Assembly (NCBI RefSeq): GCF_016924835.1
Contig: NZ_CP070480.1
Span: forward strand, 1,736,001-1,800,000
Length of the DNA: 64,000 bases
Source of the DNA: Rothia sp. ZJ932
GTDB lineage: Bacteria; Actinomycetota; Actinomycetes; Actinomycetales; Micrococcaceae
Direction of reading: 5' to 3'
The notes below the pieces were generated by a model, which saw nothing but the letters and a program-made list of their open reading frames with translations, was not told the DNA's origin and made no database searches. Below are positions 28,703 to 37,927 of this stretch, in pieces (positions within the stretch are counted from its first letter, which is position 1; each line of letters begins with the position of its first letter). The position numbers and the translations under genes were made by a program.

Positions 28703-28993
28703 ATGTTGTATTCTAGGCATCGAGCATCTGCCTTTACTCTGCGATCAGATGTTGAAAGTACTGAAAATTTCGAAACTGATTGTCTGTATATAGCTAATTT
28801 AGAAACGTCAGTTATTTCGATCATTGACGGTGTGGGAATAGCTATTTGGAATCTCTTAGAGGAACCTATTGAGGATATCGATCTCATTGCGGCTGTCGCT
28901 CAGATATTTGGTGAAACGTCAGAGGTAGTAGCTGAGGGCACCCTCACCTTTTTAGAGCATCTTCAAGAGTCAGGTTTCGTTGAGATCCAGTAG
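28703..28993 (+). CDS. PqqD-like small protein
   Basis: The 96-residue product matches the PqqD/RRE pattern: an N-terminal beta part with LYIANLETSVISIIDGVG, then WNLLEEPIEDIDLIAAVAQIFG and a C-terminal FLEHLQESGFVEIQ helix. PqqD-like domains bind leader peptides in RiPP pathways, but isolated copies also occur in polysaccharide clusters, where their role is unclear. Here no radical SAM enzyme, protease or candidate precursor peptide is visible nearby. The gene starts 3 bases after the nucleotidyltransferase gene. Confidence 0.8.
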   Translation: MLYSRHRASAFTLRSDVESTENFETDCLYIANLETSVISIIDGVGIAIWNLLEEPIEDIDLIAAVAQIFGETSEVVAEGTLTFLEHLQESGFVEIQ

Positions 28994-29046
28994 CAGCTCA
29001 TCTAAGATGCGGATACCTTCAATGAGAAGAGGAAAGTCTGCGCTTT

Positions 29047-30189
29047 CTAGATTTTCTCTAAGTGCTGCTTGATTTCTGTGATGAATCGGTCTTCTGAGAA
29101 ACTCTCCACATGTTCTTTGATGAGTTCAGCATGCCAAGTCTGAGATTCTACTACTTCTACTGCTTGAATGAGCTGTTCTGGTCGAGCCTCGTCAATAAAT
29201 ATGCCGTTAACGCCCTCACGGATGGTGTCTAGGTAACCACCCGCTCGAAGCGCGATAGTAGGTTTGCCAAATGCACCAGCCTCAAGGGGGGTCAAGCCGA
29301 AATCCTCATAGGAGATGGCTATTAGCCCCAGTGAATGCGCGTAGGCATAGCGCATATTAGCGTCTGAGATATCGGAAGCAAAACGGGTGTTGGGGCCAGC
29401 AAATGCCTCTAATCTGTCTTTATCAGGACCGGAGCCAACGACAAGAAGTTTCTTTCCGGTCTGCGCAAATGCTTTGACTGCCACTTCTACGTTTTTGTAG
29501 GGAAGCAAACGTGAGACAACTAAAAAATAATCTGAGTCAGCAAGAAAATCATCGAGACCATCAATTTCTTGTGATTCTTTACCTATACCGATGGAGTACG
29601 GCGGGAATACAACGGGCACATTTTTGTTGTAGACCCGGTGTATGCGTTCTTTAATCTCGGTCGAGTTAGCTAAATACTTACCAGCTCTTCTAACGGCACG
29701 ATGATCCCACGTTGCAAGCCAGGGTCTCAGAATTTTAAGCGAGATTCTGACGACTTTGCCAGATTCCTGCCCCAAATACTGATTGCTCAGGTAGAGCCAT
29801 CGAGCGGGTGAGTGGCAGTAGATCAAAGATTTTGCATCAAACATGAAACCGTGGGCCCACCCAGTTGAGGACACTATAGTTTTATCAGCTTTTACTCTCA
29901 TCAGCTGAGAAAAAATAGGCAGCAGCGGCAGCGCCAGACGGTGATTTTTTCTGAAGATTGAAAACTTATTGAGCGGCGACACTATGATGGTGGCGTCTTT
30001 GAATTCTGGGTACGTTGTTTCAGGGTTGTACAAGGTAGTGTAAATCGGTGCCTCGGGGAAAGCCCTATGAAGGGCGAGCACCACACGCTCGGCTCCCCCG
30101 CGCTGTGTGAGGTAGTCATGAGCAATAGCTAGGGGAACACGCGGTGAACTAGCTTTGTTTTTGCTCAAGAAGGGAAAACGTACATGCAT
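29047..30189 (-). CDS. Family 4 glycosyltransferase
   Basis: The 380-residue GT-B enzyme shows the N-terminal LAIAHDYLTQRGGAERVVLAL of mannosyl/rhamnosyl-type GT4 proteins, the CHSPARWLY motif and a donor domain with VVSRLLPYKNVEVAVKAF and EDFGLTPLEAGAFGKP. It starts a leftward glycosyltransferase set and converges on the PqqD-like gene with only 53 bases between. It probably adds a sugar to the locus B repeat unit. Confidence 0.88.
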   Translation of the reverse strand: MHVRFPFLSKNKASSPRVPLAIAHDYLTQRGGAERVVLALHRAFPEAPIYTTLYNPETTYPEFKDATIIVSPLNKFSIFRKNHRLALPLLPIFSQLMRVKADKTIVSSTGWAHGFMFDAKSLIYCHSPARWLYLSNQYLGQESGKVVRISLKILRPWLATWDHRAVRRAGKYLANSTEIKERIHRVYNKNVPVVFPPYSIGIGKESQEIDGLDDFLADSDYFLVVSRLLPYKNVEVAVKAFAQTGKKLLVVGSGPDKDRLEAFAGPNTRFASDISDANMRYAYAHSLGLIAISYEDFGLTPLEAGAFGKPTIALRAGGYLDTIREGVNGIFIDEARPEQLIQAVEVVESQTWHAELIKEHVESFSEDRFITEIKQHLEKI

Positions 30190-30212
30190 AGAGGATATTC
30201 ATCGCTTTCAGT

Positions 30213-31157
30213 TTAGAATTTTTTGCGTGCCCGGTGGGGGTACCTGCTACCGGCGTAACCTGCTGATTCGACAATGAGTGACACTATTTTCTCACCTGCA
30301 TAAAATGGCAGTTTATCGATAATTTTGTCTGCGGTTTCTCCCATTATCTTAATGGTAAATTCAGTTTGTATTCTAGCAAACGTTCTCACTGCTAGCCCCC
30401 ACATACCTGTTGGTCGGAGAGGGGGTAGCGCGTTCTCACCGTGCTTTGCCAGGAATATGTTTCGTGCGGATCCTGAGTAGAGTGCCCGACGAGCTCTGCC
30501 TGCTGTTGTAGTCGCGGCGATGTGATGAGTTGTTTCTAAGCTGGGGTCGATAATAATTCGCTTTGTTTCAAGATAAACCTTGTATCCCATATCGACGTCT
30601 TCCCAACCGTAGAGTCGATAATCCTCATCGTATCCTCCAACTTTTTCAAAGAGTTCTTTCGTCATCGAGACGTTTCCGGCCCAGTAACGCCACCCTTCAT
30701 CTGACAGGGTTCTGTATGCGGCTTCTTTGAATTTCTTGTTACGAGCATTACCGTAGACACGTGAATAGGCAGTTTCTGGAAATTTATTATCGTAAATACC
30801 TATCACCCCAACTCGCCCATCATTATCCTTGTGGTGAGATATATGGCGGGCAACGTATTCAGGTGACGGCTGGAGGTCATCATCACATCTGATGAGGATC
30901 TCCGCATCGGCTGAATTATGACCGGCATTGAGAGCTGCTACACGGCCTTTATTCTCTGGGAAAACAATCATTGAAAGGTTGAGGCTACCTTCATCTATAT
31001 ACTCTTGGATAACGGCTTTAGAGTAATCGATGTCACCATCTACCACAACGATTACTTGGAAGTCTTTTTCCGTTTGCTGTCTGAGCGCATCCAAGGGGTA
31101 GTGAAGTTTCGTAGCACCGCCACGTGTAGGAATAATAACTGCTGCCTTATAAGTCAT
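30213..31157 (-). CDS. Family 2 glycosyltransferase
   Basis: The 314-residue product has GT2 motifs: AAVIIPTRGGATKL, the VVVDGDIDY segment, LIRCDDDLQPSPEY with the metal-binding acidic pair, and GGYDEDYRLYGWEDVDMGYK with the catalytic Glu-Asp. The ATG at 31157 has AGAGAGAAAC before it; the open frame to 31208 lacks such a site. It lies 23 bases upstream of the GT4 gene in the same direction. Confidence 0.88.
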   Translation of the reverse strand: MTYKAAVIIPTRGGATKLHYPLDALRQQTEKDFQVIVVVDGDIDYSKAVIQEYIDEGSLNLSMIVFPENKGRVAALNAGHNSADAEILIRCDDDLQPSPEYVARHISHHKDNDGRVGVIGIYDNKFPETAYSRVYGNARNKKFKEAAYRTLSDEGWRYWAGNVSMTKELFEKVGGYDEDYRLYGWEDVDMGYKVYLETKRIIIDPSLETTHHIAATTTAGRARRALYSGSARNIFLAKHGENALPPLRPTGMWGLAVRTFARIQTEFTIKIMGETADKIIDKLPFYAGEKIVSLIVESAGYAGSRYPHRARKKF

Positions 31158-31415
31158 GTTTCTCTCTAAAATTTCAGATGTTATAGCTAATCGGGCATCG
31201 AGTACCAAAACAATTATTATCTCTGATTATCCCTCGATACTCATTACATTTTTATTCTAGTCTCTTTAAGTCCTAGTGGAGTAAACTGTTTAGGTAGAAC
31301 GAGGGTCAATGAGAGTCTAAAGCAGAGACGAAGCATCAACAGCAGGTGCAGTTCATGATGCCCTCATGTACACCGCTATGGTTGTTGCTGCTATGGTGCG
31401 CTCTCCACCCACCCT
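31158..31415. other. 258-base intergenic region with a possible coding relic
   Basis: No gene is supported here. On the plus strand about 31320-31424 reads as a short open stretch (DEASTAGAVHDALMYTAMVV...) ending in a stop, without start codon support. It looks like coding-style sequence and may be the tail of a deleted gene, but it is too short to judge. Confidence 0.25.
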
Positions 31416-32471
31416 TTATTTTTGAATTTGCTTGCCGCACTGAAGCAGAACTTCATTTACTCTCTGTTTGCCAGCTTCTGGAGAGAAGCTCTCCCGCCAC
31501 CGCCACAAGCTCTTCTTGAGAGTTTCCTCCAGCAGAGGAGAAGAGTCTCGTAATTCCTGACTGATGGTTGAAATCATCTGAGCCAGTGTTGCTGGATCTG
31601 ACTGTGGCGCAATCCAAGGGTAGTCTTCCCCTACTACTTCCGGCAAAGCACCCGCATCCGAAACAATCAGAGGAACGCTAGCGCTCATCGCTTCGGCAGC
31701 AACGAGACCAAAAGTTTCATCTACCTCTGAAGGAACAACGAGAAGATCAATAGAACGCATAAAAGAGTCCGGACCGACCCAGCCCAATAGCTCCACAGCT
31801 TCGCCCAACTTATCGAGTGATTCTTGTACTCGTTGCTGGCTGGTTTCATCTACAAATTTGGCGGATCCACCAATCACGAGACGATACTGAGTCTCCTCCT
31901 GGTTGAGTGCGTATAAGGCCTCTGCCAAAGTATGGGTACCCTTAATCTCGGAGGGACGACCTAAAAACCCAACCCTTATTGGATCAGTAGGTTTACCCTT
32001 TGAAGCGGTACTCAGCGTATTCGTCCAGTTATGGAAAACGGTACTGCTTTTGATCTTGCGAGCAGTATGCTGGCTAGGCACCAGAGTTGCTGTCGCTCTG
32101 TGCCGCGCAAGCATCACAGCATATTTTTGAGCGCCAACAGGAAGTTGGTGCAGGTGAACAATCCGATTTCGCTGCCCCGCAGTTGCTAAGGAAGGAACTA
32201 AGCCATTACACCACAACAGCGCATTCCCACGGTGGCGAGAGTTCCACGCTGCTAATTGTGCCATGTATTGTTTACGGTTAGCGGCGGGTAAAGCGATAAC
32301 GGGGAACCCCTCATCGCGTGCGGCTTCGAGAAGCTCAGCAGGTTCGGAAGGTGCCACAACTGTTACCTGATACTTCAATGATCGAGCTGCACGCGCGATA
32401 TTAAGAAGCATTACCTCACCACCACCGATATCGCCGTTATTGGTAGCCAGTACTAGCTCGCTAGAATTCAT
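31416..32471 (-). CDS. Family 4 glycosyltransferase
   Basis: The 351-residue product has GT4 features: ATNNGDIGGGEVMLLNIAR at the start, IRVGFLGRPSEIKGTHTL at the beginning of the donor domain, and PSEVDETFGLVAAEAMSASVP with the catalytic Glu pair. The ATG at 32471 has AAGGGTGGG upstream. Its neighbours are an acyltransferase upstream and a GT2 gene downstream. Confidence 0.87.
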   Translation of the reverse strand: MNSSELVLATNNGDIGGGEVMLLNIARAARSLKYQVTVVAPSEPAELLEAARDEGFPVIALPAANRKQYMAQLAAWNSRHRGNALLWCNGLVPSLATAGQRNRIVHLHQLPVGAQKYAVMLARHRATATLVPSQHTARKIKSSTVFHNWTNTLSTASKGKPTDPIRVGFLGRPSEIKGTHTLAEALYALNQEETQYRLVIGGSAKFVDETSQQRVQESLDKLGEAVELLGWVGPDSFMRSIDLLVVPSEVDETFGLVAAEAMSASVPLIVSDAGALPEVVGEDYPWIAPQSDPATLAQMISTISQELRDSSPLLEETLKKSLWRWRESFSPEAGKQRVNEVLLQCGKQIQK

Positions 32472-32495
32472 ATACACCCACCCTTAAAATATTGC

Positions 32496-33539
32496 TCATT
32501 TTATCATGTTCCTGCATGGACTAGGCATTGATATAGTCCACCTCAAAAACGCATTCTTTGAGAAAAATACGTAAAGGAAAGATAATACAAGCCCGAGAGT
32601 CGATGCACATACTAGAACCATAATATCTGACATACCAATTTTGGACAGTAGAACTCGAACAGGCGGAACAAACAAAAGGTGTGCTAGGTATATGGGCAAA
32701 GAATAATACCCCACTGTTTCTAGTATCCTAAAATTTATTTTTTGATAAATAATAGAAAATATTAGGAAAACTGCCAACATACCGAAAATTGAAAACAAGA
32801 TACCGCTGAGCACACTTTGCGCAGTCTTATCTACATCCTGCAAAGTAGGTAGTGTCACCCTTACGCCTTGGAAAAAAATCCAAAAACATACTAAAGTAGC
32901 AAAAGTAGCAAAAGAAATGCTTAATAGATTAAACCCTGAATTCTTGATAATAATATTTCCAAATACAGATCCGCCAACAGCAAAGAAAATAAGCGATAAA
33001 CCCTGCAAGTAGAAATATTCTCCATTGACTCCCCAAAAAAACCAGGCAAGAACCCCAGAACCTAAGAGCGTAAGCATAGCTCTACAGATATTATGCCAAG
33101 GCTGAAGGGTAGCGATTGCTGCATAAGCAATTGCTACCCACGGTAAAAACCACAGGTGACCCAGGGGTTTAAAGATGTTTACAACTTCTTGCCATGTAAC
33201 AGGGGTATTCGCAAACCGCGAGCCTAGAATCTCATATACACCTTGGATGAGAGTCCACACCAGATAGAGGTAAAAAAATTCTACAATTCGCCTAATCAAC
33301 TTTTGGGAATTTCTTCCGGCACGAAACGAAAATGAGATGTTAATACCGAAAAGAAATGCCAGCAAGGGGAGATGCAAGCTGTAAAGCACAACATGAAGAT
33401 TCCTAAAGAACAAAGATTCAGAATAAGTAATTCCTGATTGAAGAATCCCCAAGTTTGCATGACCAACCACAACCCCTACTATCGCAAGACCCCTGAGAGC
33501 ATCAAGCACCTCGATTCTTCTTTTCACTTGCACTATCAT
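32496..33539 (-). CDS. Acyltransferase 3 family membrane protein (fucose O-acetylase-like)
   Basis: The 347-residue multi-pass protein has the family start IEVLDALRGLAIVGVVVGHAN with the conserved Arg and His, and about ten helices. It belongs to a different branch from the acyltransferases at 20000 and 34517: LHLPLLAFLFGINISFSF resembles the fucose 4-O-acetylase type. It probably acylates a sugar of the locus B polymer. It is strongly A+T-rich. Confidence 0.85.
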   Translation of the reverse strand: MIVQVKRRIEVLDALRGLAIVGVVVGHANLGILQSGITYSESLFFRNLHVVLYSLHLPLLAFLFGINISFSFRAGRNSQKLIRRIVEFFYLYLVWTLIQGVYEILGSRFANTPVTWQEVVNIFKPLGHLWFLPWVAIAYAAIATLQPWHNICRAMLTLLGSGVLAWFFWGVNGEYFYLQGLSLIFFAVGGSVFGNIIIKNSGFNLLSISFATFATLVCFWIFFQGVRVTLPTLQDVDKTAQSVLSGILFSIFGMLAVFLIFSIIYQKINFRILETVGYYSLPIYLAHLLFVPPVRVLLSKIGMSDIMVLVCASTLGLVLSFLYVFFSKNAFLRWTISMPSPCRNMIK

Positions 33540-33610
33540 TTCAAGATTCCGCCCAATAGACTCTAGCCAACGTTAATACTACTTAAATGAATATATTATT
33601 TCCGAATAAT

Positions 33611-33627
33611 GAGGCTTATTCAAAAGT
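33611..33627 (+). repeat. Left terminal inverted repeat of the IS
   Basis: GAGGCTTATTCAAAAGT, the exact reverse complement of 34499-34515. Confidence 0.93.
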
Positions 33628-33731
33628 AAGGAACCACCCCGCACCCACCAACTAGACAACGACCCCACCAGCGGCAAAAAATTGAGGATAAATCACTACA
33701 AATATTCTCAAAGCCACACCGGAAAAGACCG

Positions 33732-34506
33732 TTGCCCAACCAGCGTACAACAGGACTAACCAGCCAGCAATTCGCCACACTACTAACAAACCTCAGCCAC
33801 CATCTCACCTGGGGCAAACCAGGCGGTAGACCGCCAGCGCTCACCCTAGCCCAAGGACTCAAAGCCACCTTACTCTATCACCGCCACAACCTCACCGAAG
33901 AGCTCTTAGCAGACCTCTTCGGCACCTCTGAGCCAACGATATCGCGGGGCATCAACACCATCGAACACGCCTTAGAGAAAATCCTCTCTCCACTGAATCG
34001 ACCTTTGAGAGAAAGTCTAAAAGTCCCTGGCTCATTGGTGGTTGATGGGACACTCATACCCATCTGGAACTGGCGTTCATTAGGTACAACAAATTTCTCA
34101 AGGCAAGCACAAAAAGGCTGGTTTTAATCATCAGGTTATCTGCACGCTTGACGGTAAACTCTTAGCGATGACAGACCCGTTACCTGGGGCTAGGCATGAT
34201 GCATATTGCTTCAAGGAGCACGGGTTGAATCGGTTCCTAGATTCTTCGACTTTGGCTGATAAGGGCTATATCGGGCTAGGGCTGGTGACACCGAACAAGA
34301 GGCCTGCTGGTGAGAAACTAGGCAGGAATCATAAGGCAGTGAATCGTCAGATCAATAGGTTGTGTTCGGTCGTTGAGCAAGTCATTGCAAATGTTAAGGC
34401 CTGGCGTGTTTTGCACACTGGGTTCAGGCGGCCGTTGGGGTCTTACCGGTGGGTGTTTTCTTCTGGTGCGGGGGTTGGTGTTTTTTGCGGCTGGGGAGAC
34501 TTTTGA
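33732..34506 (+). pseudogene. IS5-like DDE transposase, split by a +1 frame change
   Basis: The first frame (33732-34127) carries an HTH-like region (EELLADLFGTSEPTISRGI) and the first catalytic Asp in VDGTLIPIW. The second frame continues from about 34105 with GKHKKAGFNHQVICTLDG, then DPLPGARHDAY, the second Asp in LADKGYIG, and the Glu in VVEQVIANVKAW. A full DDE_Tnp_4-type enzyme of about 255 residues results if the reading shifts by +1 near TCAAGG at 34098-34103. An extra A there would explain it as a mutation; programmed frameshifting is possible in some IS5 groups, but no standard slippery heptamer in the right frame is visible. Confidence 0.85.
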
Positions 34507-34515
34507 ATAAGCCTC
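34499..34515 (-). repeat. Right terminal inverted repeat of the IS
   Basis: ACTTTTGAATAAGCCTC, the exact reverse complement of 33611-33627. The transposase stop codon lies inside it. Confidence 0.93.
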
Positions 34516-34516
34516 T

Positions 34517-35548
34517 TTATTTTCTAAAAATATCTTTAGACCTCAAACATGGTTTTTCTATATACCTCCAAGAAATCCAAGCAATTGGAATTGTTAAAAT
34601 TAGAGTCAAAAATATATTAATCACCACACCCCAGTTCGCACTACCAAAAAAGATTAACATCTGCTGAACCGGCCATGCATAGATATAGACACCATATGAA
34701 ATATCTATCTTAGAAGCAAAATCAGTCTTCACAATAGCACCAAGCTGAAGAACAGAATATGCTATAAATAACTTTGATAGATAGATATAGAAGTCCTGCT
34801 CTTCACTCACAAGCTGTAGTGATAACCCTAGGACAAGCGATAAAATTGCATATTCTTTCATTATTTTCAATTTATCAGAATAGACATATATTAAAGATCC
34901 CGCCAGAAAATAAGAACCTAAATCGAAAAAGTTTTTAAGAAAAGGAATAAAATTAGGATCTACATTTGAGTAAGCACCAAATCCCATGAGGAGGCAAAAA
35001 ATAATAGGAACTATAGCCTTTTGATACGCACGTAATCGGGATGACGAGGCAAAAAATACTAGTAACCCGTAAGAAAGTATTTCATATCTAAGTGTCCAAA
35101 GCGGACTATTCCATAAACCCGGTAAAGGAACATTGTACGGTGACCCTTGAACGTCCCATCTCCACCAAGGACTTATCAACGAAAAGTTTCCCAATACATG
35201 GTTTAACGAGCTTTCGGGACTCCAAGTTTCCCCGGCAACAATTATATTTATGGGAGCAAAGATGAAAGCCACAACAAGAAGTGATCCCCAATAACCAGGG
35301 AATATCCTAAGGCCCCTTCTCCACATATAGGAAAAAGGATTCCCTTTCTGGGTACTGTGGAATATCAAAAACCCAGATATAATAAAAAATACGCCTACCG
35401 CAAATGAACTATAAGGGAACGCATATCGCTCTGAAAAATTCGCTGTTATTTGCAGACGCGCATGGTCGACTATTACTAAAATAGCCATCAATAAACGAAT
35501 TATATTTAGAGAGTTTCCTCTTTGCAAAAGTTCAGATTTAAGACTCAA
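34517..35548 (-). CDS. Acyltransferase 3 family membrane protein (OafA-like)
   Basis: The 343-residue membrane protein shares its plan and many short motifs with the gene at 20000: FFIISGFLIFHSTQKG, MWRRGLRIFPGYWG, YGVYIYAWPVQQML, and SWRYIEKPCLRSK at the C-terminus. It is complete even though the IS ends one base beyond its stop codon. It is strongly A+T-rich. Presumed role: O-acetylation or similar modification of a locus B sugar. Confidence 0.87.
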   Translation of the reverse strand: MSLKSELLQRGNSLNIIRLLMAILVIVDHARLQITANFSERYAFPYSSFAVGVFFIISGFLIFHSTQKGNPFSYMWRRGLRIFPGYWGSLLVVAFIFAPINIIVAGETWSPESSLNHVLGNFSLISPWWRWDVQGSPYNVPLPGLWNSPLWTLRYEILSYGLLVFFASSSRLRAYQKAIVPIIFCLLMGFGAYSNVDPNFIPFLKNFFDLGSYFLAGSLIYVYSDKLKIMKEYAILSLVLGLSLQLVSEEQDFYIYLSKLFIAYSVLQLGAIVKTDFASKIDISYGVYIYAWPVQQMLIFFGSANWGVVINIFLTLILTIPIAWISWRYIEKPCLRSKDIFRK

Positions 35549-35588
35549 TACTTTACACCCGTCTGTTTATAGAGGAAAGTTATTCTGC

Positions 35589-36785
35589 TCAGTCAACTAA
35601 AATGCTATTATTCTCTTCAGGTTTTAGAGAAACTGCAAGCATAGAAAGAGCTAACCCCATAGCGATTGCCCAAGGATAGGTCAAAATAACCTCCCCCAAC
35701 CTCCAACTGCATATCGCTAGGTAGATACCGACCGACTCAGCACCCATGAACCTTCTATTGTTTATAGTTCGAACCTTTTGCTTAGATAAAAATATAATCC
35801 ATAAACTTAGAAAGCATACGGCAAGAACCCATAAGATACCTCCCTCAACCATAAGAGTCCAGTAAGAGTTATGGAAGAAAAATTGCCTGTTTTCCCCTAA
35901 ATCTACGGTCGCCTGCCCGAGCCCTAGACCATGCCAAGGAGCCTGTTGCACTTTCTCCCAAGCTGCTGTATCAATACGATCACGGAGCGCATCAGTGCCA
36001 CTTCTATCACCAAAAAAAAAGCTATCTGCATAATTTCTTTGGAGCCATTCAAAAAACCATACGATAAATACACCAAGAAATATTTTAGGGAAAATATTAA
36101 GTTTATTTGCAAAAAAAAGCCATAGTATACCGATTAAGAATGCTGCGATACTAGTTCTTGAGCCTGTCGCCCAAAGTAGCGGCACCGAAATAATAAAGAC
36201 CGCCATTTGGTAACGGGATGAACGCACAAAAAACAATAGAACTAGTGGCACAAAACCATAGTACAAACCAGATACATTCTTATCACTAATCCAACCAGTC
36301 AAATAACCTTCATAAAATTGTGGCGCTATACCTAGCTTCCATGCTATAGCGTTAAATACCAGACCGAAACTTAGTCCCACAAGATAAGATTTTATATTAA
36401 TTTTCCCGTTAGCTATCATTAACATCAAAATCACTACTAAAGACATTCGAACTATTCGACGTATAGCATCTGATGGCTCTGAAAGCCCCCATTCAGTTGA
36501 CACAAAGTAGAGGTAAAAAAATGAGACAAAGAATACAATTTTTATAATTTGACTTTGCAAAATGAACCGTTTTGAATTAGCGAACATCCTAATAGCTATA
36601 AGCGAAATAACAGACAGTGAGGTTACGCTTTCTCCAGCAATAAAAACTGAAAAAAATATTAGACAGAATCCACAAATAAACTCAATTATTTTTATCTCAT
36701 TCGCCGTTTCGGATGCTCCATTTTTTAAAGCATCAAAGAACGAAATAAAAGTGCTCTTAGATTCTTTATAGGCTAAAGCATTCAT
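35589..36785 (-). CDS. O-antigen polymerase/ligase-like membrane protein (Wzy type)
   Basis: The 398-residue protein has about ten hydrophobic helices, a central GSRTSIAAFLIGI segment and a loop with GLGLGQATVDLG and FFHNSYWTLMVEGG, which resembles the HNxxL region of Wzy_C proteins. Its start overlaps the stop of the upstream GT4 gene by 4 bases, so translation is coupled. It is the likely polymerase of locus B, distinct from the one at 10216. Confidence 0.8.
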   Translation of the reverse strand: MNALAYKESKSTFISFFDALKNGASETANEIKIIEFICGFCLIFFSVFIAGESVTSLSVISLIAIRMFANSKRFILQSQIIKIVFFVSFFYLYFVSTEWGLSEPSDAIRRIVRMSLVVILMLMIANGKINIKSYLVGLSFGLVFNAIAWKLGIAPQFYEGYLTGWISDKNVSGLYYGFVPLVLLFFVRSSRYQMAVFIISVPLLWATGSRTSIAAFLIGILWLFFANKLNIFPKIFLGVFIVWFFEWLQRNYADSFFFGDRSGTDALRDRIDTAAWEKVQQAPWHGLGLGQATVDLGENRQFFFHNSYWTLMVEGGILWVLAVCFLSLWIIFLSKQKVRTINNRRFMGAESVGIYLAICSWRLGEVILTYPWAIAMGLALSMLAVSLKPEENNSILVD

Positions 36786-37927
36786 ATTTTCTCACGCTTT
36801 CCATAAACCTGAACGATTGCCTGATTCATCTGTTCTCTTGAGTAAGTAGGGGCTCCATCCAAGATCTGCGGTGATGACCACAGCTTTTCCAGCGCTCTTG
36901 CTAGAGTTCTAATCTGTTCTTGACGGTCTTTATGCGATTCTAAGGGGGCAGCCAGCTCTTCCTCGCCTACGATTTCGCGGTTTCCGCCCACGTCCGTAGC
37001 TAACACTTTCAAACCCGCGGCCTTGGCATCGAGCAACGTGTACGAGAGGTTTTCCCACATTGAGAGTTGAACGATAATATCAGCTCGTCCCATAGCTTCT
37101 AAAGGGTTGACGAAGCCGGGGAAACTTACCGCCTCAGCAATGCTAAGGTTATTTACCTGCATTTTAAGTTCAGCTTCCAGTTCACCGGCGCCCGCCACCT
37201 CTAAATGAGCTTGGGGATATTTCTGCGCTAACAGGGCGAAAGCATCTATCAAGTAATCTAGTCCCTTTTCTGGTGCCAGACGAGACAGCGAAAGCAGACG
37301 TGGAGCATTCGTATCGGAGGCTGTACGCATTTTTGCTACCGCCGTTTGGATGCCCTGCACATCGATTCCGTTGCGTACTACCTCTACTTCACGAGCACCC
37401 CACTGTTTCGCCATTTGCTCAGAGGTAGAAGCTGAGACAGAAATCTTGTGATCTGTTACCCTCAAACGCAAATTGTGCAAGGTTTTCATGGCAAGCGCAC
37501 GCAACTTATTGGTATTATAGACAGCCCCACTATCAGCGATGCCGTGTTCTGTGCTTGCAAGGGCAGGCACACATAGTGCCTTATTCTTGACTCTTTTAAT
37601 TTTGCGACTAGTAATAACTGCTGCGGCTACGATATCTGCATAGGCTAAATGGGCGTGAACTACCGCTGGCTTCTCAGATTCGATAGCTATATTAAGAGCG
37701 TCAAAGGATTTTTTGAAACCAGCATCAACACCGAAAGGAACCTCAGTAAGAATTCTTACACCCATTTTTTTGAGCTCGTCGGTGAGATGTCCGCTTGGAG
37801 CCAACACCACAAGTTCATAACCGGGAAGCCCGGCTGCTGCTACGTCAACAACATGCCGGGCGACCCCACCAAATTCTGGCACCGGGACAACCCATAGGGC
37901 CACCGGTGTAGAAGAATTTAGAGCCAT
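36782..37927 (-). CDS. Family 4 glycosyltransferase
   Basis: The 381-residue product has GT4 features: VPEFGGVARHVVDVA, ASTEHGIADSGAVYN, LLSLSRLAPEKGLDYLIDAF and MWENLSYTLLDAKAAGLKV (catalytic EX7E-like region in which the first Glu lies in WENLS). It overlaps the NeuB-fusion gene upstream by 10 bases and the Wzy-like gene downstream by 4, part of one tightly packed operon. Confidence 0.87.
   Translation of the reverse strand: MALNSSTPVALWVVPVPEFGGVARHVVDVAAAGLPGYELVVLAPSGHLTDELKKMGVRILTEVPFGVDAGFKKSFDALNIAIESEKPAVVHAHLAYADIVAAAVITSRKIKRVKNKALCVPALASTEHGIADSGAVYNTNKLRALAMKTLHNLRLRVTDHKISVSASTSEQMAKQWGAREVEVVRNGIDVQGIQTAVAKMRTASDTNAPRLLSLSRLAPEKGLDYLIDAFALLAQKYPQAHLEVAGAGELEAELKMQVNNLSIAEAVSFPGFVNPLEAMGRADIIVQLSMWENLSYTLLDAKAAGLKVLATDVGGNREIVGEEELAAPLESHKDRQEQIRTLARALEKLWSSPQILDGAPTYSREQMNQAIVQVYGKREKI

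Larger units (their letters stand above)
33611..34515 (+). mobile_element. IS5-family-like insertion sequence, 905 bp
   Basis: Perfect 17-bp terminal inverted repeats bound the element: GAGGCTTATTCAAAAGT at 33611-33627 and its exact reverse complement at 34499-34515. Inside is one transposase gene in two frames. I see no convincing target-site duplication in the flanks (AATAAT on the left, TTTATT on the right). It lies between two acyltransferase genes, with its right end one base from the stop codon of the gene at 34517. The element is richer in G+C than both neighbours. Confidence 0.9.

Noticed and set aside
28703-29046. A lasso-peptide or other RiPP cluster around the PqqD-like gene.
   Set aside because: No transglutaminase-like protease, asparagine-synthetase-like cyclase, radical SAM enzyme or precursor ORF is present; the neighbours are glycosyltransferase genes.
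31305-31424. Open coding-like stretch on the plus strand, reading DEASTAGAVHDALMYTAMVV.
   Set aside because: It has no start codon or ribosome-binding site and is too short to assign; it is mentioned only as a possible relic.
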